The notes below the pieces were generated by a model. It was not told where the DNA came from. It did not search any database and saw nothing but the letters and a program-made list of their open reading frames with translations. From contig JAUSBJ010000009.1 in assembly GCA_030652035.1 (NCBI GenBank), forward strand, positions 124,001-188,000: a stretch of DNA of 64,000 nt, read 5' to 3'. Positions 38,109 through 47,112 of the stretch are shown piece by piece; position 1 is the stretch's first letter; every line of letters starts with the position of its first letter. A program made the translations under genes and the position numbers. The DNA comes from Sulfurimicrobium sp. Lineage in GTDB: Bacteria > Pseudomonadota > Gammaproteobacteria > Burkholderiales > Sulfuricellaceae.

Positions 38109-39492
38109 CGTGTCGAGCACTGAAACTTCTGGCAACTGGCGCGAGGCCTTCAAGGTCTATACCCATCCGCGCGTGGCGGGCATGCTGCTGCTCGGCTTTT
38201 CCGCCGGGTTGCCGCTGCTGCTGGTGCTGGGCACCCTCTCGTTCTGGCTGCGCGAGGCCGGCATCGACCGCGCCACCATCGGCTTCCTGAGCTGGATCGG
38301 GCTGGCTTACGGTTTCAAATGGGTGTGGGCGCCGCTGGTGGACCGCCTGCAACTGCCCCTGCTCCATCGCTGGCTGGGGCGCCGGCGTAGCTGGCTTTTA
38401 TTCGCCCAGGTCGGCATCGCCTGCGCGTTGGTCGGGGTGGCGCTGTCCGACCCGCAACAGAGCCTCTATCAACTCGTTGCTTTTGCACTCCTGACGGCCT
38501 TCCTTTCCGCCACCCAGGACATTGCGCTCGATGCCTACCGCATCGAGGCTGTGAAGGAGCGCATGCAAGGTGCGATGGCGGCCACCTATCAGGCGGGTTA
38601 TCGGCTTGCCATGATCACCGCCTCAGCCGGCGCGCTGTGGATCGCAGCCGGTATTGCCGGCGGGGAAGGCTACCATTACCAGGCCTGGCGCGGCACCTAC
38701 CTCGCGATGGCCAGCTTGATGCTGGTTGGCATGGCTGTCACGCTGCTCCTGCCTGAGCCGGAAACCAACGGGCTGTCGCAGGGCCAGCAGGACGAACAGG
38801 CCATGGCGCTGCAGTTGGCGCATCATCCCTGGCTGCCGCCCAGGGCGGCGCGCGCCATCGCCTGGGTGTATGGCGCGGCGATCAGCCCGCTGCTCGATTT
38901 CTTGCGCCGCTATGGCTGGCAGGCGGTGCTGATCCTGGCGCTGATCGCTACCTACCGCATTTCCGATGTGGTGATGGGCGTGATGTCGAACCCGTTCTAC
39001 GTGGACATGGGCTACACCAAGGAAGAAGTCGCCACGGTCTCCAAGGTCTTCGGCGTGATCATGACCATCGTCGGCGCCGCGCTGGGCGGGCTGCTCACGG
39101 TGCGTTTCGGCGTGATGCGCATCCTCTTTGTCGGCGCGCTGCTGTCGGCCGCGACTAACGTGCTGTTTGCCTGGCTTGCCGGGCGCGGGCATGACGTGAC
39201 CGGCCTGATTTTCGTGGTCTCCGCCGACAATCTTTCGGCAGGCATCGCCAGCAGCGCTTTCGTCGCCTACCTCTCCGGCCTGACCAATGTGGCTTATTCG
39301 GCCACGCAGTACGCCCTGTTCAGTTCCCTCATGCTGCTGCTGCCGAAATTCATCGCCGGCTTCTCCGGTGTGGCGGTGAATGCCTTCGGCTACGCCGCGT
39401 TCTTCAATACCACGGCCTTGCTCGGCCTGCCCGTGTTGTTCCTGGTGGTGCTCGCCGCGCGTGCGCATGACAAGGCGAAATCGGTGCCATGA
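38101..39492 (+). CDS. ampG: AmpG-like MFS transporter (muropeptide permease)
   Basis: Twelve-helix inner-membrane permease of 463 residues in the AmpG/acetyl-CoA-transporter group, which imports GlcNAc-anhydro-muropeptides for wall recycling. The blocks LLLGFSAGLPLLLVLGTLSFWLREAG, FLSWIGLAYGFKWVWAPLVDRL and ATQDIALDAYRIEAV are characteristic. The ATG at 38101 overlaps the xthA stop by 8 bases; an in-frame TTG four codons earlier is less likely. It is followed by an overlapping TauE/SafE gene. Confidence 0.88.
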   Translation: MTDVSSTETSGNWREAFKVYTHPRVAGMLLLGFSAGLPLLLVLGTLSFWLREAGIDRATIGFLSWIGLAYGFKWVWAPLVDRLQLPLLHRWLGRRRSWLLFAQVGIACALVGVALSDPQQSLYQLVAFALLTAFLSATQDIALDAYRIEAVKERMQGAMAATYQAGYRLAMITASAGALWIAAGIAGGEGYHYQAWRGTYLAMASLMLVGMAVTLLLPEPETNGLSQGQQDEQAMALQLAHHPWLPPRAARAIAWVYGAAISPLLDFLRRYGWQAVLILALIATYRISDVVMGVMSNPFYVDMGYTKEEVATVSKVFGVIMTIVGAALGGLLTVRFGVMRILFVGALLSAATNVLFAWLAGRGHDVTGLIFVVSADNLSAGIASSAFVAYLSGLTNVAYSATQYALFSSLMLLLPKFIAGFSGVAVNAFGYAAFFNTTALLGLPVLFLVVLAARAHDKAKSVP

Positions 39493-40157
39493 TGGAATAC
39501 AGCCTGTTTGCAATTTTCCTCACCGGCCTCCTGGGCGGCACACATTGCGTCGGCATGTGCGGCGGCATTGTCGCCGCCATTTCCATGCAGTTGCCCGGCC
39601 AGGGCACGCGCTTCAGTTACCACTTCGCCTACAACGCCGGGCGCATCCTCAGCTATGCCGTGGCGGGCGGGGTGGCCGGCGCGGTAGGGGCGAGCGCCTT
39701 GCTGCTGGAAGGGCTGTGGCCGGTGCAGCAGGCGTTGTACGTGCTGGCGAACCTCATGCTGCTTGCGCTGGGACTTTACCTGGCGGGTTTGTGGCAGGCG
39801 GTGACGCAGATCGAGCGTCTCGGCGGCCTGTTGTGGCGGCGCTTGCAACCTTTTTCGAAATCCCTGCTGCCGGTGCGCAACCCGCTCCAGGCCTTCCTGC
39901 TGGGGACCTTGTGGGGCTGGCTGCCGTGCGGGCTGGTTTACAGTGTACTGATCACCGCGCTGGCGAGCGGGAGTGCCATTTCGGGTGCGGCAGCCATGCT
40001 GGCGTTCGGTCTTGGAACCTTGCCCAACCTCATCGCCATGGGCCTGTTTGCCCAGCAGTTGCAGGCTTTGACGAGGAATATCTGGGTGCGCCGGGCCTCG
40101 GGGCTGCTGGTGGCGGGGTATGGAGCCTGGGGACTGTTGCGGCTGGCGCTGGGTTAG
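39489..40157 (+). CDS. TauE/SafE family membrane protein with CxGMCG motif
   Basis: A 222-residue, six-helix inner-membrane protein. The N-terminal GGTHCVGMCGGIVAAI and the later LLGTLWGWLPCGLVYSVL repeat the GxxHCxxMCG / GWLPCG pattern of DsbD-like (PF13386) proteins often encoded next to ccoNOPQ cytochrome oxidase genes, where they take part in copper or haem handling. No oxidase genes are seen here. Annotation as a sulfite exporter is a family name only. It overlaps the ampG-type stop by 4 bases. Confidence 0.82.
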   Translation: MMEYSLFAIFLTGLLGGTHCVGMCGGIVAAISMQLPGQGTRFSYHFAYNAGRILSYAVAGGVAGAVGASALLLEGLWPVQQALYVLANLMLLALGLYLAGLWQAVTQIERLGGLLWRRLQPFSKSLLPVRNPLQAFLLGTLWGWLPCGLVYSVLITALASGSAISGAAAMLAFGLGTLPNLIAMGLFAQQLQALTRNIWVRRASGLLVAGYGAWGLLRLALG

Positions 40158-40176
40158 GATTGTCTTAAAAACGGCA

Positions 40177-40343
40177 TTTCACCGCAAAGGACGCTAAGGA
40201 TCGCAAGGTACCAAAAGTAGGCGCCTCTAGGCGAAGCAATGGGTTAATAATTTGCAATAGCTAACCCATTGGGTGAGCCGCACAAGCTATTGAATTCCTT
40301 CGCGTTCCTTTGCGTCCTTTGCGGTTCAACCGCTTTTTCAAGG
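40177..40343. repeat. Nested inverted repeats of the CGCAAAGG type between tauE and metW
   Basis: The outer left arm (ACCGCAAAGGACGCTAAGG, 40180 onward) is complementary to 40297-40326 (CCTTTGCGTCCTTTGCGG) with few mismatches. Inside it lie a perfect 10-bp pair, CAATGGGTTA / TAACCCATTG (40237-40246, 40262-40271), and an 8-bp pair, CAATAGCT / AGCTATTG. The units have a period near 9-10 bp, unlike the heptamer arrays. It separates convergent genes and could act as a terminator. A second member is at 63760. Confidence 0.8.
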
Positions 40344-40348
40344 ATTAT

Positions 40349-40948
40349 TTAGCCGCGTTCGATCCGGTATGCCGCGACGCTGCCGCGAATGTTCGGCAGG
40401 AAGCCGATTTCCCGCTCCCCTTCCATCACCACCCGTTCCAAAATGCGGATGCCGCGCTGGGCGCAGAAGGCCTCGAAATCCTTGACGGTGCAGAGATGGA
40501 TGTTGGGTGTATCAAACCACTGATAGGGCAGGTTGGGCGACACCGGCATGTGTCCCTGCAGCACTTGTACACGGTGGCGCCAGTAGCCGAAGTTGGGGAA
40601 GGCAACGATGGCTTCCTTGCCGACGCGCAGCATTTCAGCGATTACCTGCTCGATATGCTTCATCGCCTGCAGGGTTTGCGACAGGATCACGTAATCGAAT
40701 GAGGCGGCTTCGAAGCCGGACAGGCCCGAATCCAGGTCGTTCTGAATCACGTTGAGGCCTTTTTTCACGCAGGCCAGGATATTGGCGTCCTGGATATCGA
40801 CGCCGTAACCGTGGGCCTGGCGCGCATCCTTGAGGTATTTCAGCAGGGTGCCGTCGCCGCAGCCCAGGTCGAGCACACGTGAGCCGGGTTTCACCCATGC
40901 CGCGATGGTTTCGAAATCATGCCGTACCGTAGCGTTCGTCATGTTCAT
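40349..40948 (-). CDS. metW: Methionine biosynthesis protein MetW
   Basis: A 199-residue SAM-methyltransferase-fold protein encoded with metX in many proteobacteria and required for full homoserine acyltransferase activity. Motif I GSRVLDLGCGDGTLLKYL is near residue 20; DYVILSQTLQAMKHIEQVIAEMLRVGKEAIVAFPNFGYWRHR near 95-125 is the MetW signature. The start [12 protein letters not shown] overlaps the stop of a tiny upstream frame (ATGA) and is preceded by GGAGG. Confidence 0.93.
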   Translation of the reverse strand: MNMTNATVRHDFETIAAWVKPGSRVLDLGCGDGTLLKYLKDARQAHGYGVDIQDANILACVKKGLNVIQNDLDSGLSGFEAASFDYVILSQTLQAMKHIEQVIAEMLRVGKEAIVAFPNFGYWRHRVQVLQGHMPVSPNLPYQWFDTPNIHLCTVKDFEAFCAQRGIRILERVVMEGEREIGFLPNIRGSVAAYRIERG

Positions 40949-41058
40949 GCCGCCACCTCCATGACTTCCATAGCATGTTTTTCTGGTACTAATCGGTGGC
41001 CGGCGTCATTCACTGCCGGTCGCATCCCCACTGCACTGGGCCCCTGCTTCCTGTTCAT
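40945..41058 (-). CDS. Possible 37-codon small protein gene between metX and metW
   Basis: An ATG at 41058 overlaps the metX stop as ATGA. The frame runs 37 codons ([20 protein letters not shown] and onward) and its TGA overlaps the metW ATG as ATGA. It fills the spacer exactly, with a GGAGG near its end that serves metW. No family is recognised and there is no signal or membrane segment. It could be a translational relay with no functional product, or a real small protein. Confidence 0.45.
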   Translation of the reverse strand: MNRKQGPSAVGMRPAVNDAGHRLVPEKHAMEVMEVAA

Positions 41059-42185
41059 GCCGCTTCCTCCCCCGCAACCCGCTCCATATAGGCCCGTACC
41101 AGATTGTGGTATTGCGGGTCTTCCATGAGGAAGGCGTCATGGCCGTGCGCAGCGGTAATTTCCGCGTAGCTCACGCCCAGGTTGTTGTCCAGCAAGGCCT
41201 TGACGATCTCGCGCGAGCGCGCGGGGCTGAAGCGCCAGTCGGTGGAGAAGGAAACCACCAGGAACTTCGCGCGCGCGGCGCGCAGGGTTTCGCTCAGGGA
41301 GCCGTGCTGATGATGGTGGGTGGGGTCGAAGTAATCCAATGCCTTGGTCATCAGCAGGTAGGTGTTGGCGTCAAAACTGTCGGCGAACTTGTCGCCCTGG
41401 TAGCGCAGGTAGGACTCAATCTCGAACTCGACCTCATAGCCGAAGTTGTAGGCGCCGGAACGCAGCATGCGTCCGAATTTCTCCCCCATCACGTCGTCCG
41501 ACAGGTAAGTGATGTGGCCCAGCATGCGGGCGATGCGCAGGCCGCGGCGCGGCACTACGTTGTGGGCGTAGAAGTCGCCACCATGGTAGTCGGGGTCGGT
41601 CAGGATGGCCTGCCGGGCCACGTCGTTGAACGCAATATTCTGCGCGGTGAGTCGCGGCGCGGCGGCGATGACCAAAGCATGGCGCAGGCGGTCGGGATGG
41701 TTGATGCTCCATTGCAGCACCTGCATGCCGCCCAGACTCCCACCGACGATGGCTGCGAACTGGTGGATGCCAAGCAGGTCGGCCAGTCGGGTCTGGGTCT
41801 CTACCCAGTCTTCCACCGTCACCACCGGGAAACTGGCGCCGAACGGCTTGCCGGTCTGGGGATTGATGCTGGAAGGCCCGGTGGAGCCGTGGCAGCCACC
41901 CAGGTTGTTCAGCCCGATGACGAAGAAACGCTCGGTATCAATCGGCTTGCCGGGGCCGATCATGTTGTCCCACCAGCCGGGGCGCTTGTCGTGTTCGGAA
42001 TGGTAGCCCGCCACATGGTGATTGCCGGAGAGGGCGTGGCAGACCAGGATGGCGTTGGACTTGCTGGCATTGAGCGTGCCGTAGGTTTCATACACCAGGT
42101 CGTAGAACGGCAGGGTGGCACCGCTTTTGAGTGTCAGCGGCGACTCGAAACGAGCGGTTTGGGGCGTGACGATGAGTTTGGGCAT
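41055..42185 (-). CDS. metX: Homoserine O-acyltransferase MetX
   Basis: Alpha/beta-hydrolase-fold enzyme of 376 residues that acylates homoserine (acetyl or succinyl; beta enzymes of this group often use succinyl-CoA) for methionine synthesis. The nucleophile elbow [16 protein letters not shown] near residue 145, the [17 protein letters not shown] block near 93 and the C-terminal [13 protein letters not shown] with the catalytic His are visible; [13 protein letters not shown] precedes it. It is the first gene of metX-(small frame)-metW. Confidence 0.94.
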   Translation of the reverse strand: MPKLIVTPQTARFESPLTLKSGATLPFYDLVYETYGTLNASKSNAILVCHALSGNHHVAGYHSEHDKRPGWWDNMIGPGKPIDTERFFVIGLNNLGGCHGSTGPSSINPQTGKPFGASFPVVTVEDWVETQTRLADLLGIHQFAAIVGGSLGGMQVLQWSINHPDRLRHALVIAAAPRLTAQNIAFNDVARQAILTDPDYHGGDFYAHNVVPRRGLRIARMLGHITYLSDDVMGEKFGRMLRSGAYNFGYEVEFEIESYLRYQGDKFADSFDANTYLLMTKALDYFDPTHHHQHGSLSETLRAARAKFLVVSFSTDWRFSPARSREIVKALLDNNLGVSYAEITAAHGHDAFLMEDPQYHNLVRAYMERVAGEEAA

Positions 42186-42211
42186 ATGCGGGCGATTATC
42201 GTGAATTTGGC

Positions 42212-43939
42212 TCAGGCATTCAAGCGCGCCAGATACGCATGCATTCTTTCCGGCTCTTCGGTTCTCAGCATCCGATTCACCTGCGACGGCAATTCAGGCA
42301 CGTTGGTGCGCAGAATTTGCTGTTTTACCGTCAGGAGATGGGCCGGGTGCATCGAAAACTGGCGCAGTCCGAGCCCCAGCAGCAGGCGGGTCATCTTGAA
42401 GTCGCCCGCCATCTCGCCGCATACCGAAACCGGGATGCCGGCCTTGTCTGCGCACTTGATGGTATAGGACACCAGTTGCAGCACTGCGGGATGAAGCGGG
42501 TCGTAAAGATGCGCCACGCTGTCGTCGGTACGGTCGATGGCCAGGGTGTACTGGATCAAATCATTGGTGCCGATGGAGAGAAAATCCAGGTGCTTGGCAA
42601 AAACATGGGCCGCCAGCGCGGCGGCGGGTATTTCGATCATGCCGCCGACGGGGAGATTGTCGTCGAAGGGAATATTCTCCTCCATCAGGCTCTGCTTGGC
42701 ATACGCAATCAGGTGAAAGGCCTGGTTCAGCTCGGTCAGTGAGGACAGCATGGGGATCAGCAGCTTGATCTTGCCGTAATGCGAGGCGCGCAGAATGGCG
42801 CGCAGCTGGGCGTGGAACAATTGCGGTTCGGCCAGGCACAGGCGTATGGCGCGCAGCCCCAGGGCCGGGTTGGCGCTGACGTTTTCCGCGCCGAACAGCT
42901 GTTTGTCGGCACCCAGATCGAGCGTGCGGATGGTGACCGGAAGGCCGTGCATTTCCTCCGCCACGCGGCGATAGGCGAGAAACTGCTCTTCCTCGCCCGG
43001 CAGGTCGCGCCGGTTGAGGAACAGGAATTCGCTGCGGAACAGGCCGATCCCGGTGGCGCCGTTGGCCTTCACGTCGGCAATGTCGCTGGGCAGTTCGATG
43101 TTGGCGTGCAGTTCCACTTCCGTGCCATCCAGGGTCGTGGCGCGGGTGGTCTTGAGGCGTTTGAGTTTCTGTTTTTCCAGTTCCCACTGACTCTGGCGCA
43201 GCTTGTATTCGGCCAGCACCGTCTTGTCCGGGTTGACGATGACGATGCCCTGGCTGCCATCGACAATGATCAGTTCGCGTTCGCGAATCAGGCTGCGCGC
43301 ATGGTGCAACGCCACGATGGACGGGATGTTGAGGCTGCGCGCGAGGATCGCGGTGTGGGAAGTGGTGCCGCCGACATCGGTGACGAAAGCGGCAAACTGG
43401 TGCTGCTTGAACAGCATCATGTCGGAGGGTGAAAGGTCGTGCGCCACCAGGATGCTGGTCTGATCCGGGCTGGCCATGCCGGGCGTATGCAGGGTGGCGT
43501 GGCCGAGCAGGGATTTCAGCACCCTTTCGACCACTTGCACCACGTCCGCCTTGCGCTCCCGCAGGTAGTCGTCCTCGATCTGGTCGAACTGCGCCAGAAG
43601 GGTATCCATCTGCTGCTTCAATGCCCATTCGGCGTTAACGCGCTGGGTTTCGATCAGTTCCTTGGGAACGGTGGAAAGGGTCGGGTCGCTCAGGATCAGG
43701 ATGTGCAGGTCGAGAAAAGCATCGAACTCCGCCGGCGCGCTGGCGGGGATGTCGTCGCGCAGTTCCTGGAGTTCCTGCAAAGTAGCCTGGATGGCGGCTT
43801 CGAAGCGTGCGATTTCTTCGGGTATCTGTGCCTTGAGCAGACCGTACTGGGGCACGTCGAGGCCGACATGCGAGATAAGGTGCGCATGACCGATGGCAAT
43901 GCCGCCGGAAACGGCGACGCCATGCATGGTAAAACTCAC
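42212..43939 (-). CDS. ptsI: Phosphoenolpyruvate-protein phosphotransferase (enzyme I)
   Basis: General PTS enzyme I of 575 residues that autophosphorylates with PEP and passes the phosphate to HPr. The active-site His lies in [20 protein letters not shown] near residue 193. The PEP-binding barrel includes [26 protein letters not shown] and [10 protein letters not shown] with the conserved Cys. The GTG at 43939 ([17 protein letters not shown]) is chosen because GGGGGG lies 4 bases upstream and it gives the usual beta-type N-terminus; a longer reading would translate the heptamer array. Confidence 0.93.
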   Translation of the reverse strand: MSFTMHGVAVSGGIAIGHAHLISHVGLDVPQYGLLKAQIPEEIARFEAAIQATLQELQELRDDIPASAPAEFDAFLDLHILILSDPTLSTVPKELIETQRVNAEWALKQQMDTLLAQFDQIEDDYLRERKADVVQVVERVLKSLLGHATLHTPGMASPDQTSILVAHDLSPSDMMLFKQHQFAAFVTDVGGTTSHTAILARSLNIPSIVALHHARSLIRERELIIVDGSQGIVIVNPDKTVLAEYKLRQSQWELEKQKLKRLKTTRATTLDGTEVELHANIELPSDIADVKANGATGIGLFRSEFLFLNRRDLPGEEEQFLAYRRVAEEMHGLPVTIRTLDLGADKQLFGAENVSANPALGLRAIRLCLAEPQLFHAQLRAILRASHYGKIKLLIPMLSSLTELNQAFHLIAYAKQSLMEENIPFDDNLPVGGMIEIPAAALAAHVFAKHLDFLSIGTNDLIQYTLAIDRTDDSVAHLYDPLHPAVLQLVSYTIKCADKAGIPVSVCGEMAGDFKMTRLLLGLGLRQFSMHPAHLLTVKQQILRTNVPELPSQVNRMLRTEEPERMHAYLARLNA

Positions 43940-43946
43940 ATTGCCC

Positions 43947-43988
43947 CCCGCTGATCGCTGATCGCTGACCGCTGATCGCCAATTCTCA
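43947..43988 (-). repeat. Stop-anchored heptamer array between ptsH and ptsI
   Basis: On the minus strand six units run from the ptsH TGA (43988): TGAGAAT and TGGCGAT, then four CAGCG(A/G)(T/G)-type units. The last unit runs into the G-rich ribosome binding site of ptsI. There is no complementary second half here, so no long hairpin is expected. Confidence 0.8.
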
Positions 43989-44255
43989 TTCACCTTCCCC
44001 GAACTTGTCATTGATCAGGTCGACAATCGCCTGCATGGCCTGCTCTTCATCCACGCCGTCGGTTTCAATGCCGATGGTCGTGCCCTTGGCTGCCGCCAGC
44101 ATCATCACGCCCATGATGCTTTTGGCATTGATGCGCTTGTCGTTGCGGCTGAGCCAGACCTGGCTTTTGTGCTGGCCCGCGGTTTGCGTCAGTTTGGCCG
44201 AGGCACGCGCGTGCAGTCCCAGCTTGTTGGTAATTTCAATTTCCTGCTGCAACAT
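43986..44255 (-). CDS. ptsH: Phosphocarrier protein HPr
   Basis: An 89-residue phosphocarrier. His15 in NKLGLHARASAKL accepts phosphate from enzyme I. Ser46 in NAKSIMGVMML matches the regulatory site phosphorylated by HPr kinase, which betaproteobacteria usually have, although hprK is not in this window. The start MLQQEIEITN at 44255 lies inside the end of the EIIA gene (20-base overlap). Confidence 0.94.
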   Translation of the reverse strand: MLQQEIEITNKLGLHARASAKLTQTAGQHKSQVWLSRNDKRINAKSIMGVMMLAAAKGTTIGIETDGVDEEQAMQAIVDLINDKFGEGE

Positions 44256-44649
44256 GACAGGCTTCCATAGTGGTGTGGATGATGCCATCGTGGCCGCCGG
44301 ATAGGGCTTTTTCAACCACGGTGGCCAGCGGTTCATCGCGATAAGTGAGCGCCCGCACCAGCATCGGCAGGTTGACCCCGGCGATGCCTTCTACCCTGCC
44401 CGCTTCCAGCAGGCGGCAGGTGATGTTGGTGGGGGTGGCGCCGTAGATGTCGGACAGGATCAGTACCCCGTCGCCCTGATCGAGCTGGCGCAGCATTTCC
44501 CTGGCCTGGGGCAATATCGCCACCGGGTCATCGTGGATGGTGACACCGAGTTGTTGCAGGTTCAGCGGCCGACTGCCCATGACATGGCTGGCGCAGTGGA
44601 TCAGGCTTTCGCCCAGGGCGCCGTGGGCGACAATGAGAATACCGATCAT
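44236..44649 (-). CDS. manX: PTS EIIA component, mannose type
   Basis: A 137-residue soluble EIIA of the mannose superfamily. His9 in ILIVAHGALGESL is the phosphorylation site; GDGVLILSDIYGATPTNI near residue 60 is the conserved core. No EIIB, EIIC or EIID gene is nearby, so in this organism the set EIIA-HPr-EI is probably regulatory and not for sugar uptake, as in other betaproteobacteria with incomplete PTS. Confidence 0.9.
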   Translation of the reverse strand: MIGILIVAHGALGESLIHCASHVMGSRPLNLQQLGVTIHDDPVAILPQAREMLRQLDQGDGVLILSDIYGATPTNITCRLLEAGRVEGIAGVNLPMLVRALTYRDEPLATVVEKALSGGHDGIIHTTMEACHVAAGN

Positions 44650-44694
44650 TGAAATTCCTTGGCTTTTGCCATCACTTCGGAAAAAGGCGACATT

Positions 44695-45795
44695 TTACTC
44701 CGCTAAGGCAGATTCGTGGAATTTCAATCCCGCATCGAGAAACGCGACACGTTTTTTCATCGCGGGCGTCATGTAAACTTCGCCCCGGTCGTCGATCAGT
44801 ATGGCCTGATCCACGTCCATCTTTTTCAATTCATCGCGCCAGCCCTGTTTGCCGGCGATGAAAGCCGGCTTGGAAGCGACATCCGACAGCACGCCCGCGC
44901 GCTTGCCGGGCGGGATCAGCACGGTGACCGCCTGGGTTCCCTGGGCCGGCAGGCCGGTGCGCGGGTCGATGATGTGGCAGTAGCGTTTGCCGTCAAGCTC
45001 GAAGTAACGCTGGTAATCCCCGGAAGTGCCGACCGCTTCGCCATCGCGCAGCTCAAGCGTGGCGATGGCGCCGGGTTTGCGCGGGTGCTGGATGCCGACC
45101 TGCCATGGCCGTTTGCCATGCTGGCCGAGGGCGATGATGTTGCCGCCGATGTTGATCAGGGCGTTTTTCACGCCTTGCGAGCGCAGGTAATCCGCTGCCG
45201 TATCGAGCGCGAAGCCCTTGGCGTAGCCGCCCAGGTCCACGCGCACGGAAGGGTTCTTGCTGTGGAACTCGATACCTTCGATGACGATGTCCGACATTTC
45301 CGGCTTGGCCTGCAGCAGCTTCTTGATTTCCGCCGGGTCGGGGTGCACCGGCTTGAATTCATCGCTTTGGAAACCCCAAAGCTTGATCAGGTTGCCGATG
45401 GCCGGGTTGAACAAGCCGCCGGATAGTTCGGAAAGCAGGCTGGCATCCTGGATAACGGGGATCATGCCGGGCTGAATTGACGCACGGGCTGGCGCATTGG
45501 CGAAAATCTCGTTCATGCGCGAAAGCGTGCCCGGCTTCCAGGCATGCAGCATCTGGTGGAGCTGGTCGAAATCGCTCAACACCTGGCCGGCGAGCTGTTT
45601 GGCGCGTTCTTCTTCCTCGCCGTAAAGCGTGATCTCGACTCGTGTGCCGAAGACGTAGCTTTCTTGCTGGTAGAGGGGTTCTTTGCCGCAGCCGGAAAGG
45701 GAAATAATCAGCGCCAGCGCCAGCAGCAAATAGGTGATGGGTGATGGGTGATGGGTTAAACCCAGGCTCACGAATTTCCATGCCTCACGACTCAC
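44695..45795 (-). CDS. apbE: FAD:protein FMN transferase ApbE (lipoprotein)
   Basis: A flavin transferase that attaches FMN covalently to Thr in Nqr/Rnf subunits and other periplasmic flavoproteins. It has a signal segment ending in lipobox SLSGC, then YVFGTRVEITLYG, the VDLGGYAKGFALD block near 180, GGNIIALGQ, and the metal-binding SGDYQRYFELDGKRYCHIIDPRTG near 265. With the GTG at 45795 the protein has 366 residues, but the 22 residues before the hydrophobic segment are encoded by a heptamer array. A TTG at 45729 would start directly on the signal peptide and may be the true start. Confidence 0.88.
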   Translation of the reverse strand: MSREAWKFVSLGLTHHPSPITYLLLALALIISLSGCGKEPLYQQESYVFGTRVEITLYGEEEERAKQLAGQVLSDFDQLHQMLHAWKPGTLSRMNEIFANAPARASIQPGMIPVIQDASLLSELSGGLFNPAIGNLIKLWGFQSDEFKPVHPDPAEIKKLLQAKPEMSDIVIEGIEFHSKNPSVRVDLGGYAKGFALDTAADYLRSQGVKNALINIGGNIIALGQHGKRPWQVGIQHPRKPGAIATLELRDGEAVGTSGDYQRYFELDGKRYCHIIDPRTGLPAQGTQAVTVLIPPGKRAGVLSDVASKPAFIAGKQGWRDELKKMDVDQAILIDDRGEVYMTPAMKKRVAFLDAGLKFHESALAE

Positions 45796-45809
45796 GCTTC
45801 ACCCCTCAC
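45731..45809 (-). repeat. Heptamer array spanning the gshB stop and apbE start
   Basis: On the minus strand units GTGAGGG, GTGAAGC, GTGAGTC and GTGAGGC cover the last five codons and stop of gshB. After about 35 less regular bases, units of ATCACCC (three near-perfect copies, plus-strand TGGGTGA) lead into the apbE signal peptide. Unlike the other arrays, this one extends into both neighbouring reading frames. Confidence 0.75.
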
Positions 45810-46742
45810 CTTGTTTTCCAGCGCATCAACAAACATCCCTGCCACATTGAAGCCGCTCTGCGCCATGATTTCCTGAAAACCGGTCGGGCTGGTGACGTTG
45901 ATTTCGGTGAGGTAATTGCCGATCACGTCCAGCCCCACCAGGAACAGACCCTGCTCGCGCAGTTTGGGGCCCAGCGTGTCGGCGATTTTCCAGTCGTTCT
46001 CGGAGAGCGGCTGGGCCACGCCCTTGCCGCCGGCAGCCAGGTTGCCGCGCGTCTCCCCGCTCTTGGGGATGCGCGCCAGGGCATAGGGCACCGCCTCGCC
46101 GTTGATCAGCAGGATACGCTTGTCGCCCTGGGCGATCTCGGGGATGAAACGTTGCGCCATGACGGTCCGGCTTTCGAGTTGCGTCATGGTTTCGAGGATC
46201 ACATTGAGATTGGGGTCGTCCTGCCGGATGCGGAAAATGCTGCTGCCGCCCATGGCGTCCAGCGGCTTCAGGATGATGTCGCCGTGCTTGTCGATAAAAT
46301 CGCGGATCAGCGCTTGCTGCCGCGTCACCAGCGTGGGCGGCATGAACTGCGGAAACTTCGCAGTGGACAGCTTTTCGTTGAAATCGCGCACCGCCCCGGG
46401 CCGGTTGAGGATGCGCGCGCCCTGTGCCTCGGCCAGTTCCAGCAGGTAGGTGCTGTAAATGTACTCCATGTCGAAAGGCGGATCCTTGCGCATCAGGGTG
46501 GCGTCGAAATCCGTCAGCGCATGCCAGGCCGGTTCTGCCAGCGTAAACCACTTCAGGTCTTCGTCCACCAGGTCGAGCCTGCGCGCATGCGCCTTGACCC
46601 TGCCCTCGTCCAGAACCAGTTCATGCTGCTCCAGGGCGTAAAGGACATGGCCGCGCGCATATGCTTCGCGCATCATGGCGTAGGTCGAATCCTTGCAGGT
46701 TTTGATGCTTTCGAGCGGGTCGAGAATGATGGCAATTTTCAT
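45792..46742 (-). CDS. gshB: Glutathione synthetase
   Basis: ATP-grasp enzyme of 316 residues joining gamma-glutamylcysteine and glycine. It starts MKIAIILDPLESIKTCKDST, the typical GshB N-terminus. The blocks DPPFDMEYIYSTYLLE, DIILKPLDAMGGSSIFRI near 155, QRFIPEIAQGDKRILLINGEAVP near 200 and EINVTSPTGFQEI near 285 are conserved. The C-terminal VRGEA residues are encoded by heptamer repeat, so the tail may be a local extension. gshA lies 2.4 kb away, separated by the hemerythrin region. Confidence 0.95.
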   Translation of the reverse strand: MKIAIILDPLESIKTCKDSTYAMMREAYARGHVLYALEQHELVLDEGRVKAHARRLDLVDEDLKWFTLAEPAWHALTDFDATLMRKDPPFDMEYIYSTYLLELAEAQGARILNRPGAVRDFNEKLSTAKFPQFMPPTLVTRQQALIRDFIDKHGDIILKPLDAMGGSSIFRIRQDDPNLNVILETMTQLESRTVMAQRFIPEIAQGDKRILLINGEAVPYALARIPKSGETRGNLAAGGKGVAQPLSENDWKIADTLGPKLREQGLFLVGLDVIGNYLTEINVTSPTGFQEIMAQSGFNVAGMFVDALENKVRGEA

Positions 46743-47028
46743 ATTACATTTCCAGCAGGCGGCTGTTTTCATCGCGCTTGCACATCAGATCGTGGGCGAG
46801 AGCCATGGCGTTCAAAGGATCAAAAAATCCAACAGTTTTACACGGTACGGATATCGTCACCGATTTGCAACAGGTGAAGTGGCGTAAAAGAGTGTTGAGG
46901 CGGATTTGTCGGCCATTGAACTTCTTCCGGAACGTGCTGCTGCAAAGAGCGGCAGGGTGTTTTTTGCGGAATTGCACTGAAGCCGAGTTTTTTCCCTTCT
47001 CCTCCCGGGCTGGGAAATCCACCAAAGA
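46743..47028. other. Spacer between gshB and hemerythrin, no clear gene
   Basis: Between the divergent gshB and hemerythrin genes lie 370 bp. On the minus strand a frame ending 2 bases before gshB reads NAMALAHDLMCKRDENSRLLEM, which looks protein-like but has no plausible start or family. I see no RNA gene. The hemerythrin promoter occupies the right end. Confidence 0.3.
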
Positions 47029-47042
47029 TTGACCGCGATCAA
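47029..47042 (+). promoter_or_regulatory. FNR/ANR-type box upstream of hemerythrin
   Basis: TTGACCGCGATCAA matches the FNR consensus TTGAT-N4-ATCAA at 9 of 10 specified positions. Its centre (47035.5) is 41-42 bp before the start predicted from the -10 element TAGAAT at 47065-47070, the class II activator position. It points to induction at low oxygen. Confidence 0.75.
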
Positions 47043-47064
47043 AAAGACATGCGCGTCCTTTTAT

Positions 47065-47070
47065 TAGAAT
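47065..47070 (+). promoter_or_regulatory. -10 element of the hemerythrin promoter
   Basis: TAGAAT matches TATAAT at five of six positions. There is no good -35, as expected for an FNR-activated class II promoter. Transcription would start near 47077, giving a leader of about 36 bases. Confidence 0.6.
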
Positions 47071-47112
47071 CGCACACTCACAATTCTGTATCCATTTATA
47101 GGCGTAGATAGC

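Noticed and set aside
43940-44011. Longer N-terminus for enzyme I
   Set aside because: It would translate the heptamer array and gives residues absent from the family's usual start; the GTG at 43939 has a G-rich ribosome binding site.
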